Shown: positions 11,297 to 23,610 of the stretch, one piece after another
Numbering within the stretch: position 1 is the stretch's first letter
Layout: each line of letters starts with the position of its first letter
Source: Erpetoichthys calabaricus
Lineage: Eukaryota; Chordata; Cladistia; Polypteriformes; Polypteridae
Assembly: GCF_900747795.2 (NCBI RefSeq)
Contig: NC_041400.2
Span: 199,000,622-199,064,621, forward strand
Length of the DNA: 64,000 bases
Direction: 5' to 3'
Notes under the pieces: model-generated
The model's database searches: none
Told to the model about the DNA's origin: nothing
The model's input: the letters and a program-made list of their open reading frames with translations, nothing else
Program-made: the position numbers and the translations under genes

Positions 11297-14200
11297 ATGG
11301 ACGGGCTCATCCCAGTGAAGAACGCATGGTGAGTCATTCTGGGGCGAGTCGGTGGTATGTGGGGTCCAGTACCCCCCTGGCACCACTCTGCTCACCGAGG
11401 CCCTCTGTCTGCTCTCCGTTCGCAGGTCAGCCATGAACGAGACGTGCAGCGGGCGTGTGGAAATGAATTTGTTCCTGCACTGCTCACTTGTGCCATCTGT
11501 GAGTGTGCCACTGTGGGGTCATAAGTGTGAAGTGTGTGTGCCAGGTGTGGGCATGTGTGTAAAGCATGTGGGACAGGGTGACATGAGGGGATGGCATCTG
11601 ACCCTTGGGGTTTGAGCCTGTAAATTGGGGGGGAGTGAGTGCAAGAACAGCAGGCGTCCCACCCGTGGTGGCACCGAAGGTGTGCGGGTGCCCCCGGAGT
11701 GAGTCGCTGTGGTAGCGCACGTGTTTTGTGCTCCTCATTCCTTGCTCTTCCTCACCTCACAGGTCTTCATCGTCTTCATCCTGTCGTTCCTCCAGCGGCG
11801 AGTCAAGAGGCACCGCTTTGACGAGCGAATCCCCGCCCTCAATGGCCGCTTCGCTATCATCGTGTAAGGCCCCCGCTCCTTCAGCGTTGTCACTCGTGAC
11901 CTCCAGTGGGGGGCGCCGCTGGCCGTCACCAAGCCCCAGAGGCCTGGCACGTGACCGCTGCCCCTGTACTCATCCCTGCCGCTCTTTCGTAGGCCCCTGG
12001 ATTTTATCGACAGCCTGCGCAATCGGTGGTCCTACGGGTTTGCCTTTGGAGCCGTGGCCTCCAGCGTCCTGCTCCTCTTCTCTGAAGAATATGTGCCAAC
12101 GCACTTCCCGGCGTGGAGTAAAGGTGAGCAGATGTCCTGCAAATGAGGACAGGTGGCACGTGCCCAAGAAGAACAAGCACTGGTGGGGGCAGCAGGGTGG
12201 GCATCTGCTTATCACTGAGCCCAGGTGCAGGCTGGTGAGGCCTTTGGGGCGATACAGACGGGCACAATGTCTCCTGGGCACAGGGTAGAGTCCGTGAAGC
12301 TTGTCCCGGGAGGCTCTTCAGCATAACCTCATGTCATTTGAAAAGGCGGCCATCACGAGCATTGTGTTGGAGGATGGCATGTTTGTGGCACAGCCACACT
12401 GTACTGCCTGATAGTCACAGGGTCGTTCACCTTTCTGTAGCAAAAAGATGATGTCACTCCAGAGTGCCACTCAGCCATGAGGTGACATGTCGCTCTGGAC
12501 ACTGCACCTGACTCACAAGGTGCTGCAAGTGGCATAGGTGCCAACCACACAAGGTGCCACATAAAGTAAGGAGAGTCCCAGGTGACCCCTGGGGTTGGCA
12601 GGACGTGGCACTGACGCCTTCTTTTCTTTCCAGCGATCATCTCTCTAATTGGGGCTCTGGAGGTGGGCCTGGCATACTACCCGCTCTTTGCCTGCCTCTC
12701 CACACCCTTCAAAGTGATAGGAGGAACGCTGGGCATTCTGTACACCCTTTCTTGGTAAGTAGGCCAGTCTTTAGACTTGGTGGGCATCTTGCGCTGTGCC
12801 AGGGCCTCGGTGACAGAGACCTAAGCCTATGGGGGTCCATTGTGCTCACCTTTTTGGAGGCACTTCTGTCTTCATATAGCATTGGCACACGATATCGGGG
12901 CACAAGTGGACTGACTCGGGTTGGACATTTTGTGTGCCCATCTGCTCAGATCCTTTTATACGTCTGGGTGAATGTGCCCAATGCCAACTGTGCTTGCTAC
13001 AGTACCCCTGTGGGCAGCTTTGCTTTGCTTTCTTTTTTGTTTCCCATTTTTCAGTTCCTCAATTCCTCAGCCTTCTGGCACAGGAGAGTTCTGGGTACAC
13101 AGAGGATCATGGGAGTTGTAGTGCAATTTGACATTTGTGTTTGGTTCATGTCGAGGGACCCTTCACCCCTGTGGGTGTCTTGGGTGGTCTGACCTTCACT
13201 GGTTGGTATTCATAGGCGTCTTGTCCTTTGGTGTGGATTTGAGTGCACAAATCAACTTTCTTCTTTTGAAGTTTGGTCAGGTGGGCACACAGGGGCTTGA
13301 AGACCACCGGGCAATGACAGGCGCCCTCCTGACTTTGTGTCTTTCTTTGGCAGGATCGTTGTCACGATGTTTAATATCATCAAGTGTCCCAGTGGCACGG
13401 TAAGTGACCTCAGTGATGGCAGGGTAAGTCAGACAGCTAAGTGGGGGGGCACCCTGCCATTGCACAATGGTGGCCGTCTCGAGTGACTGCCTCGGCCCTG
13501 GCTCTCCAGTCACTGTGGTCACCCCCTAGTGTTTATCCAATGAGCAGCCAGTCCTGTCTTCCTTGCTGGTCCCAAGCATGGCACAGCCAATTAAGGATAC
13601 TAAACCACTAGGTGACCTGAGTCACATTGGCACGGTCTGGCAGCATGGACATGTGCAAACTCGGCTGGCACCAGAGCTTTAGCATCTTCAAGAGGTGTCA
13701 AAGAGAAAGATGGCAGTGGGCCACAGAGAGAAATCCACAAAGGCAAGCCATGGCCATGGAGGACTGGCACAAAGCCGGAGCAGGAGGAAGAGACCAGAAG
13801 GGTGACATGGCCTCAGGTGCCACTATGTGGCCTCACCATACCCGGCAGAAGCACATGGCACCACAATGACATCTACTCTTTGTGCTCTTGAGGGTGGCAT
13901 GGTGCCCGCCCAGTTAGGTCATGTGGGCATTTCACGGGGTATCTGAGTTCTCCCTCTCCTGTGCTTCGGTTCAGGTGGGCTCACGATCGTTCTGGACACG
14001 GTCCAGCTTGAAGTGGACGGACAGGATGGTCTGCGAGTCCGGCCAGTTCTGTCTTGAGGCCATTCAGACCCCCGGGCTGCCATTTCTCTCCCTGTCACTC
14101 TGACCCTTTGGCTTCCTGGGCCATCGGACTGTGAAGTAAAGTTTGAGGACATTCAGCGACGCCCGGCTGGGCAGAGTGGAGGCAGCGAGGAGAGAGGTCC

Positions 14201-17200
14201 GGGGGTCCATGGGGACTGAATGGACACAGCACAGAACCTGCTGCCCCCCAACCCCCCCTGCGTTCCAGTAGGCCATTCAGCTTTCAAATTGCAAAGCCAC
14301 TTGAGGGCAACCGTGTGCCACTCAGCGTTGTGTGGTAAAGCCTTTGAGTGAAGCCTGCAGTTACGCCAGTGTCAGCGGTGCCCCTCCTGATGGTAAGGCA
14401 TTGTGATGGCGCCCCCTAGTGGCATTCACCATTTCCTCCTCTCTCTCTCTCTCCAGGTCATTGGCAAGTACCAGAGTGCAGTTGTCCATTGGCCAGTTGT
14501 GCTGTGCCAGCTGTTCTTGGCAGGTCGCTTTGTGTTTATGGTGGTCAAAGGCATTCTCGTGTACTTGAAACTGGACATGGACGAGGTATTGTTGTGAACG
14601 ACCAGCAGGGGGCATTGGCTCCAGCCTCGGAGCCCTCCTGTGTGGTGGTGCCCCACTGAGTAAGTAGTGCAGAGTGGGCACCAATCAGCTTAACTTGGGT
14701 CTTCATTGTCCACAGCAGGACCACGACCAGCTGCTCCATGCCCACCACACCCAGTACGTCATGCGGCTGCTGAAGAAGCCCACCTTACAGTACGTCTGCA
14801 AGCACGTGGCGCCCAGCGGGTGACCTCCGGAGCAGTGCCACTTCACTGGAGCGCTTGGCCAGCCGTGGCCTAGGCAGGCTGACGGTTCACAACACTGGCG
14901 GGTGCTCTGGTGCCCTGGCAGCCCATTTCACCCTCTGCTTTCTTTGTGCCAGGCTTGAGCAGAAGAATTGGCTCCAGAGGACCATCTACACGTGGGACCC
15001 CTGCTTCAAGTTTCCCAACAGAATGATTGGCACCTCGGTCATCTCCTTGATCTGCATGTACATCGTAAGTATGGCACCGGCGGGAGGCCCACGGGTCTAG
15101 AAGAGCTCCAGCCTCACTACGCCGGTCATCGGCCCAGTTTGTGTTGGCAGAGCACAGCGTCAGTGCCGTGGCATTCGGCGAACTCGAAGACCTCTGCGTG
15201 GCCCTGAGGGAGCTGGCCGCCGAGAACAACATGAGCGCCAGCAACCTGGATGGCATCCTGCCACAGCTGGAGGAGCTGAGCGGTGTGCTGCGAGGTGAGT
15301 TTGAGCGCCACCTGCATAGAGCCACCTGGTGCCCGCCCTCCCTCCGCTCACCCCTCTTCCTCCTCTTGTGTCTTCTCTGCAGACTCTTGGCTCATCTCGT
15401 CCATTTTCGCGTGCCTCATGTCGGTCGTCTACATCTTCCACGTCCTGAAATGCTACCGGTAAGTTGTGGGCATTTTATGGTGCCCTCCTCGGAGTGGCAT
15501 GGCCACCAGTGTCCCTCATGATGCTCTGCATGCTCTCACCTGCAGGGAGCACATCAGGAGACTGAGGGCTGGTGTGAAGAGCTTTGTGCCACTGGCACTG
15601 CGAAACAGCAGAGCTGCGGTCAGTGTGGTAAGTTGGCGAGGGGCATCTGGGGGTTTTCTTCTTGACTCTTGGGCTCCGTGCCAGGTGCTGCCACTAATCC
15701 AGTGGCTCCCACTGGCAATGACTTGAGTGTTGGCAATTCAGTTTGTAGCCCTCATGCCTACCAGCTCACTCAGCTTGGCTCCTTTTTGCCAGGGCACCTT
15801 TCATGAGGATGCCAGTATGTCTCTGCGGTGGCAAACGTCACTAGGGCACATGGCTGTAAGGACGGGTGGTCGCCCTGTGAATGATGTAGCCACTGGCCAT
15901 TTGCTGCCCTCTCCATCACTGCAAGCCTACTGCTCAGTACCCTGTGTTCATGGGCACAGCCACATTTGGGTAAATGTGCCTTTGACACAGCCAGCTGGCA
16001 GCACCAATTGTGCCTCAGTCAGGGCAGTGAGGAGTGCAAAGGGTGAGAGAGACGTGGCCAGGATCCACTGGCATTTCCCTGTGGCAGCTGCTCAGAGGGC
16101 AGGCGTCACGTTTGTCACACTCCGCCTTTTCTTCTTTTTCTCCTAGGCGGCCCTGGCAAGATACTCAGGATGGCAGATCGCCTACTTCCTCTGGGGTATG
16201 TGATGCGAGGTCCCGCGCGCCGCCGTCACCGCTGCCATCCCACCACGAGGCGATTCACTGGCTTTCTCAGACCAGCCAGGTGTCCGGCGAGCTCCTGACC
16301 GGTGGACACACTTGAGAAGCGTCACTTCTGTCACCCACTTCATGCCCGTCACTCAGGTGTCTCCTCGCCTTCCATTTAGCCAAACTGCTTGTCATTAATT
16401 GCAGTCAGACCCTCCCACTTGGCTTCTCATTGGTCATCTTCATGGGCTTCACCCTCTCCTTGGTGCTCTGCGGTCACATCTCATTGGACGTCATCAATGC
16501 CCTCATGTTGTCACTGGTCAGCCTCCTTCCCTCTGCCCTGTCATTGGTCACCTTCCAATCTCTGTGTGTCCCTGGCATTGTCTCGTCGGCGGTCTGTGCT
16601 CCACATTGGGGGCTGCACTTTATTGGGCCTCCTCCATGGTGTCCCCTCACCATCTGTCTGTCTCTTTCTCTGTCCCCTCAGGCTACCTCATTGTCCACTC
16701 TGTCCTGTTCCTGCTCGGAGTTGCCTTGGCATACATGTTTGTCCTGCCAGTGCGGCACGGCCAAGGGATGCAGCTGCTCAGCGCCCTGGAGATAACCCTG
16801 TGAGTAGTGCTGGCGTTGTGTCACCTCGCTGGGCACAGGGGGTCACGCCGCGTCTCAGTATGCCGCCTCATGCCCCTCGCGTTGCTTTCTTTGCAGCATC
16901 TCGGTGGGCCTGGTCATCGGGCTGCTGATCTTCCAGATTGTGCTGGCGCAGCTCTTCTTCTTGCAGGACAAGGTCAAACCGGAAGACAAAAGCAAACCCC
17001 TGGCGCTAAACAACAAGTAGGTGCCCGAGAACGTCCCCTTCTTACTGTGGGCCTTGTCCCCTGTGTCTGTCACTCATCCCTGTCCCACCTGCACAGGAGA
17101 GCCTTCCACAACTTCAGCTACTTCTTCTTCTTCTACAACGTAATCCTGGGCTTCAGTAACTGCGTGCTGCGTCTGCTGTGCAGCTTCGTCGTCGGCACCT

Positions 17201-19261
17201 TCCTCGTGTCCCGCATCGATAGGACCATCATGCCGAGAGGATACGAGTCGGCGGACATGGGTGAGCCCGGGGCCCTAAATGCAATTTCTGTACTGAGGGC
17301 TCCTCTTGGGGGTCTTCCTGAATGGAGTATCAGTGGGCAGCTTCACGGCTTCAGGTGCCATGCTGCTGTAGTGTGGTGACACAACACGCCAGATGTGGGT
17401 CACCTAGTGACACCCCTGTGTCTCTAGAGCCCCCCCTTAGTCACACCCGAGGTCCGGTAGGCCCTTTGCTGACCGGCGGTCTCACGGGCGCAGGCCCCTC
17501 ATCAAAGTTGCTGTGCCACGCCGAGGCTGACCTCGGCCTGCTGAGTTTTTGGTGGCTGTCGTCATCCCGGAGTGAAGTGACTCCCGAGTGTCAGAGACCC
17601 CTGGGATGATGAGGAGGAGGTACTGGGGGGCACGATTCATTTCTTGAATGCTGGGTGGGCTGTGCTGGGCCGACCGCTCTACTCTTGTCAGCTCTGAATT
17701 CCTTGCCAGTCTGCTGCCCCCTCTGACCACAGGCTTGTGTCCTCATTTAGGGTTCAACACCTGGGTGGGCATGCTGCTTGTGGACCATCACCACAGTCAC
17801 CCGGTCCTGCTCTGCTTCTGCCACCTCCTTTTGGCTGGACGTCAGGAGATGCCCACTTGTGCCGAATCACAATATTCACAGGGGGACGCTGGTGAAGGTG
17901 AGTGAGGGGACACGAGAGGAGCGAGACAGAGGGCAGTGCCACCTCACAGAGTGCCACCCAGCACACAAACACACTGTAGGAAGGCACCAGGCTGAAGAGT
18001 AGAATCGGGACGCGACTTGTAGGCAAAGTAAAGCAAAAAGTCGTAACCTGGAAGGTGGGCATCTGAAGGACAACATCAGGGGAAATCAAAGAGCATCACG
18101 AGGGCATCAGAAAGCAGCGGGGCAAAAGACGCAAGTCATAGTCAGGAATCGCGCAGAAGATCTTGAATTGGACAAATCTGGAGAGCCAGTCACATTGTGT
18201 GTCCTACACTGCCAGTCATCCTGCCCAGCAACAGCCTGGCATCACAAATGCCAAACAAAGGTGGCACTGTAATAAAACCACAATGGGGCAATAGGAAGAC
18301 ATCTTTTAAATCTTCCAAAATCAAAACAAGCAAACAATGTGACCAATAAACTCCTACAACGCACAAAGCACGGGGGGCGCAAATTGAAAATTCCAAGCCC
18401 AGGTCTTGGCAGACAGATGGGCACACACACAGACGGGCACACACACTTGCTGAGCGCCACCTCGCCACTGTAAATGAACACAACATGACAAGATGTCCGC
18501 CAATTGCTCTGCGTGTCACGTGTCCCCCCCAGACCCCAGAAGAGAGCAGCGCCCGCTGAAGGTCCCATTGTAGACGGCGCTTACGCACGCAGTACACCGA
18601 GACTCGGAGGGAGAGTGGGCTGTCAGTCCTGGTGGGGACAGGTGACAGGGAGAAGGCCGAGGACGCGCCGGAGGGACTTCATCTCCTGACTGGCATCGCA
18701 GCATGTGGCCATTCCTCAGGAGGAGGAGGTGCGGTGGCTCAGCGCGTCGCTGCCAAGCAGAGTGATGGCGAGGAGATGACGAGCTCAGGAGTGGCGGGTC
18801 AAGCGTCCTCCTGCCCTCTTATCCTTGTGATACGCCGACACACAGGTGTTTTATATAGCGCCTTCCAGAGGGTGCTAGACACTAGTGAACGGAGGCTCAG
18901 GGCGTATCTGGCTGGCTGTCTGTCCACAGGTCACAGGTGTCTCTACGTTTCTGTGTTGTCACCTTGAGATTCTATATAGCGCCTTCCACAGCCACCGTAG
19001 GACCACATGTCTGCTTGTTGGACCCGAGTGCCCAGGGCCTTTTCTGACTGACCTGTTTGTCTCCCAGCCAGCAGGAGGCGCTCTCGATGCCGGTGGCTGC
19101 TGCTCTACACCCTGCTCAAGAACCCTGGGCTCATCGTCCACCGCAAGAAGAAGGACAGCCAGCCGGCCAGCAGCCTGATTCGGGTGGCTCTGTCCAGCGT
19201 GCTGCTGTCCCGGCGATGGGAGGGCTCAGCGACTGAGGAGTGTGCCAACGGGACCGCGTGA
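11297..19261 (+). CDS. stra6l: stra6l (RBPR2): STRA6-like retinol-binding-protein receptor
   Basis: Multi-pass plasma-membrane protein of the STRA6 family. Known members take up vitamin A from circulating RBP4. Eighteen coding exons: 11297-11328, 11426-11498, 11763-11863, 11993-12123, 12634-12754, 13354-13399, 14457-14585, 14719-14789, 14953-15064, 15138-15294, 15383-15458, 15546-15627, 16147-16195, 16682-16799, 16897-17016, 17097-17260, 17751-17897 and 19068-19261. All borders are GT-AG and the phases agree, giving 640 residues with no internal stop. Family landmarks are [59 protein letters not shown] and the tail [18 protein letters not shown]. Many hydrophobic helices alternate with short loops, and NETC is a possible N-glycosylation site near the N-terminus. 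I prefer STRA6L to STRA6 because tdrd7 is adjacent and the divergence from mammalian STRA6 is large. The strong-context ATG at 11297 was chosen; an in-frame ATG at 11246 would add 17 residues. Confidence 0.9.
17898..19067 (+). other. stra6l last intron
   Basis: About 1.17 kb. Two copies of a TATATAGCGCCTTCCA-like phrase (near 18853 and 18972) suggest worn repeats. No extra exon is recognised. Confidence 0.4.
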
Positions 19262-19631
19262 CGGGACTTACGTGTCGGCTCCTCGGAGCGCCTGGACCTT
19301 TGAGCCGAGTCTTCCAGCACGTGGACCTCACATGAACTCCCTCCAAATGTTCAAAAGTCAACTGGGGGTGCAGGACACGTAAGGCCTGGTAGTAAAGCCC
19401 CTTAGTGGAAGCCACGAAGAAGAGCGGGTAGGGCGAGGGTGAGGGTGAGGGTGGGCATTCCACTGTTTCCTGCCTTGGCGTTTCTGCTGTTCTTTGCCTG
19501 TCCACTCTGTCCAGGTGACTGGTGTTGCCCCCTGCTGGCTGGCTGGCTGACCTGTCACACGGCATGTTGGTCCTGCTGGCTCGCGTTGGCCTTTCGTCAG
19601 TCAGTCACCGTGTCGGGTCTCGTGCCTTTAC

Positions 19632-19637
19632 ATTAAA
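19632..19637 (+). terminator. stra6l polyadenylation signal
   Basis: ATTAAA lies 370 bases after the stra6l stop, followed within about 40 bases by a GT/T-rich stretch (CGTTGTTTGTATTTATTT). It is the likely 3' end of the transcript. Confidence 0.55.
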
Positions 19638-19899
19638 GCTCAATTATGGCGCGAGGGCTGCGTTTCGTTGTTTGTATTTATTTCGCTGTCGTCTGAAGGT
19701 GTGGGCATCACGAGCCACAGAGAACAGGACAGAAAGCGAGCACAGCCACGACAGGGTGGGTCTCGACCAAGACGCACATCGGGGTCCAGCAGCTGTCCTC
19801 TCAGCAGAGTTCTAAATATTTAGTGAAATTGGGGACAGATGACACCTAATGACACCTAAACAGGACTCACCCGGGTGCAGCTCAAGTAGACGACAGGGA

Positions 19900-20690
19900 G
19901 CCACGGTCCAGTCTTGGCAGGCCTGGTCAGCAGAGATGCTTCAGAGGAGGGCAACACGAGCGTGCTGGACCAGCGGATACCCCGAGGAATAGAGGGCACC
20001 GGTCAAGAGGCTGCATTAGAGAGAAAGCGGGCAGAACAAAGCGACGAGGCATCATCAGCGAGGAAGAGTCCAGTCCTCTGAATATTAACAAAGAGAGAAA
20101 TGACGTGATTGGGTCACCAAAGAAATCAATTCAATAAATGAACGTGGCGAGATACCAGACCGTGACCTTCATGGGCAACGCGTAGAGACGCCGCTGAGGA
20201 AGGAGAAACAGAAGGCAATCAGACTGTGAATGGTGACGAGGTGGCAGGGGGACAGCTGGAGACCCGGGCTCAAAACTGGGGGTAGTAAGAGGAAGATCTG
20301 TGCATCATCGGCCAAGAGGAGATGTGGACCTCCACTGGTCCTTGGAGAGCAGAGGACAACAAGAAGGTGGGACTTGAAGCGACCCACAGAGCCACGGCTC
20401 GCGAGTTCAGCGAGGGAAGAGATGAGCAAGGAATGGTGAAGTCGAGCTGAAGAAAGGTCCAGAAGGGTAAGGGGCAGAGGAGGGACGGGCATCTGAGTCG
20501 CAAAGCAGTGCAGTCTGGGGAGGGTGAGCCCTGTGGGATCGAGGGTGGATTGTGGTCAGAGAGGTCCGTCGACACCAATGGTGAAATGGAGAGATGCTCT
20601 TGGACGCGCGAGCTCTCGGCACCCTGGCACTTGCAGTCGTCTGTTAATACGTGACATGTGACTCCATGACACGTGACAGGGAGCCTCTTC
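19900..20690 (-). mobile_element. L2-type LINE remnant
   Basis: Read on the minus strand, broken frames resemble L2-group reverse transcriptase: LDLSSARLHHSLLISSLAEL, then a worn LADDAQIFLLLPP in place of the usual YADDTQIYLSFPP. The copy is badly decayed and 5' truncated. Clade assignment is tentative. Confidence 0.5.
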
Positions 20691-21289
20691 ATGAATGTCC
20701 CTTGAGCCCCTCTGCAGCTGTTAAAGCTTTGTGACCTTGTAGGTTACCAGTCCAAGATGGCAGAACACCTGTCTTCAGAGGTTTCTGTGGTCCTTATTGT
20801 CACTTTCTTACTCTGTGTGCCAATCAACGTGCAACAAAATGGCACTCCCTGGCACCAAGATAGTGGGGAGAACTACTCAACCTCCAACCCTCTGTGTCCC
20901 CTGCCTAAAGAATCTCCTAACGTAGCTGCACACTAAGCCAACAACCACACTCCCCAAACGTGGCCGAGTCTTCCATTTACTTCGTCCCCTTAAATAAGGG
21001 CAAGCAGTGCGGGGGTCCGTGTGGCAGCGATGAAGATTGTGCTGTGCCACTGGTGACCAGATGAAGACACGCGTGTAGCAATCAGCCAGGCAGTAGTGGC
21101 CAGTAGGTTGTGTCACCTCACACCTGCCATCTCTAACCCTGCTAGGCATTTGGCACAGCCTTTGCCACAGTGGTGCCCCCTTGAACCAAGTGTTTAAGTC
21201 AAGCAGATCCTTCAAAATGAAACCTTTCCATTGTCAGTAATAGAATATACAACACTGGGGGGGTCGTTGAGTAGAGCCCACCCAGGCAG
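20691..21289. other. stra6l-tdrd7 spacer, unassigned part
   Basis: No exon, RNA gene or identified repeat is seen here. The surrounding spacer (19.66-23.46 kb) is mostly transposon remnants listed separately. Confidence 0.35.
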
Positions 21290-21770
21290 CTTCATGGGCA
21301 GGGCAGGGCCGGGCAGATTGACTCACAGCCACACGTCGATCCCATAAGGATGTCACTTCATTACCAAAAACAAATTGGGACCCCAAACTCGAATAACTGC
21401 AGCGCAGAAGGAAATCTGCATGAGCGCTATGGTTTACATCCGGAACAATCCACCGCGACATCACGCCATGCACATGCCCCCCACCAGGCCCACCAGCCTT
21501 CTGGACAAGGACTCACAAACGTCTACAGGTGCTTAGAGGGGTCCGTCCTCGCTGGCCTCGTCACATCCTGGTACAGCACCCGCTCGGGCCAACAGGCTGC
21601 ACGGCATATGACTGGCACTCGGCTGCCACTGACACCAGAGAGCTCAGCCGCTCCACACAGCCGCTCCTGTTGGTCCTTGCTGCTGACCACTGGCCGTCCC
21701 ACCGGTGGATTTAGGGACAGTTCTACCCCCCCAAGTGCTGAGTAGTAAGCATAAGAGCAAATATTACAAA
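21290..21770 (+). mobile_element. LINE remnant, C-terminal RT region
   Basis: The plus strand encodes LTNVYRCLEGSVLAGLVTSW followed by ARHMTGTRLPL. This matches the segment after the RT domain in common fish LINEs (usual form: FYRCTIESILTGCITAWY, then TGTQLPSLE). It appears to be the same family as the element at 29.5-32.1 kb. Confidence 0.5.
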
Positions 21771-21999
21771 ATACGGACTACAGGCAAATCCAAATTGTAC
21801 AGACAGTAGGCTGCCTGCCACGTACGTCCCACAGATGGTTCTTAATCGTTTAACTCAGGGGGGCCTTCCAGGTCTGAATGTCAGGCACTAACAGTACAGT
21901 CGAGGCCAGAAGGACCCCAGTGTTGGCCTTCACCAAGTGTGTGGCTTCACTGTTTGTTTGTCAGACGTTTCTATGGGACACTGAAGTAGGATGACAAGC

Positions 22000-22740
22000 A
22001 GTTCAGACATTTCAGAGGTTTTGATTGACAATGACATGACGTTCATGTGGCACAGAGTCCATATTGGCAGAGTTGGCCCTTCTTATTCAAGACCTCTGCA
22101 ATTCGCCCTGGCATGCTGGCAATCAACTTCTTTCCCAAATCTTGGCTGATGGCAGCAGAGCAGAATCAATGCTTGGAGTTTGTCAGAATTGGTGGCTTTT
22201 TGTTTGTCCCCCTGCCTTCTCAATGGGACTAAAGGTTTGGGGAAGTTTCCTGGCCATGGATCCCAAATTTCCCTGAACTGTTCCCCAAGCCACTTAGTTC
22301 TCACTTTCGCCTTGTGGCCTGATGCTCCATCATGTTGGTCACCAAACTGTTCTTAGATGGTTGGCAGAAGTTGCTCTCAGATGTTTTGGTGCCAGTCTTT
22401 ATTCAGGGCTGCGTTCTTAGGCCAACTTGTGAGTGAGCCCTGCACCCCGTTGGCTGACATGGATGGTCTCTGGATGCTTTGCTGTTGGCCTGACACAGGA
22501 CTGATGGCAGCGCCACTCACCTTTTTCTTTTCTTTTTTCCTGAAGCCCAAACACTCAGAAAGGGGATTCATCCAAGAAAATGGCTTTCCCTCGGCAGTCC
22601 AATCCCAGAATACCAGTCTGTCTCTGCGTTTTTTCTTGGCTTCATTGGTGCCCTTCTTGACACCCACCAGGCCATCGTCCAAAAGTCTCCGCCTCACTCC
22701 CACCTGCCTGCTGCCATTCCTGAGCAAGCTCTACACTGCT
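22000..22740 (-). mobile_element. Tc1/mariner transposon remnant
   Basis: Minus-strand frames give RRRLLDDGLVG (end of the N-terminal HTH region), WTAEGKPFSWMNPLSECLGF (site of the usual WTDESKF motif) and later FREIWDPWPGNFP. The last is the WPxxSPDLNPIE block that carries the third catalytic residue in intact elements. Many frame breaks are present and I found no clear terminal inverted repeats. Its 3' part is repeated in inverted orientation at 22786-23165. Confidence 0.7.
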
Positions 22741-22785
22741 GGTGCCCCACCAATCCCGGGCCAGGAATAAAGTATGGCACCTAAA

Positions 22786-23165
22786 CATCCCAACCACCCA
22801 AGAACGGTCTGGTGACCAACATGATGGAGCAAAAGTGACAACTACGTGGCTCGAGGAACAAAACATCAAAATTTGGGGTCCATGGCCAGGAAACCCCCCA
22901 GACCTTTAATCCCATTGAGAACTTGTGGTCGAGAGGCGGGGGGGTACAAACAAAAACCCACCCATTCTGATTATGCAAGAACGGGGCAGCTGGCATCAGT
23001 CAGGATTGGGAGCAGAAATTGACTGACAGACAGACAGCCTGCCAGGGTGAACGGCAGACGTCTTGAAAAAGAAAGAAGGGCCAACACTGCAGATATGGAC
23101 TCTGCGCATAAACTTAACGTCATTGTCATTAAAAGCCTTTGAAACTTCTGAACTGCTTGTCATTC
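22786..23165 (+). mobile_element. Second Tc1/mariner piece, inverted to the first
   Basis: The plus strand repeats the 3' third of the neighbouring element: KIWGPWPGNPP, then AATCCCATTGAGAACTTGTG (encoding the NPIENLW block in another frame), then the non-coding tail ending near GAACTGCTTGTCAT. The matching tail lies inverted at about 21985-22075. Together the two make arms of about 375 bases around a spacer of about 415 bases. Confidence 0.7.
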
Positions 23166-23459
23166 ACAGAAACATCTGACAGAAAGACCTAAAAACACTG
23201 AAGCCGCACACTTTGTGAAAGCCAACCCGGGGGTCATTCTCCAAACTTGTGCCCACACATTGTATTAGTATGCACACATCACAAGTGCCCCATGCCACCT
23301 CCTTGTAATGCCACATGCTCTTGATGGTGTGTATAATGGCATCACGAGCACAGTTTGGATTGAAGACACATTGCATAGTCCGTCCTAAAACGGTTTACCA
23401 CAGCGTCCCAGACTTCTTCATTTGCAGAGCCGTTGTTGAGATGAACCTAAAGTCACGTC

Positions 23460-23525
23460 TCTCTTGAAAGGCTCTCTCTCTCTGTCGGTCTATCCGTCTG
23501 TCTGTCGGTCGGTCGGTCTGTCGCT
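23460..23525. repeat. (CT)/(GTCGGTC) low-complexity run
   Basis: CT dinucleotides grade into GTCT/GTCG tetranucleotide repeats just upstream of the tdrd7 promoter. A run of about 15 A follows at 23578-23593. Confidence 0.8.
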
Positions 23526-23610
23526 GGGCCGGACCGACGCGTCCATCTCGAATCTCTCGGCGTCTGCCCGGCTAGCAAAAAAAAAAAAAAAAAGAACGCT
23601 CCGCGCCACA

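Noticed and set aside
16389-16928. Plus-strand open frame of 179 codons within stra6l
   Set aside because: Wrong frame and crosses two splice sites; the spliced exons 14 and 15 explain the region.
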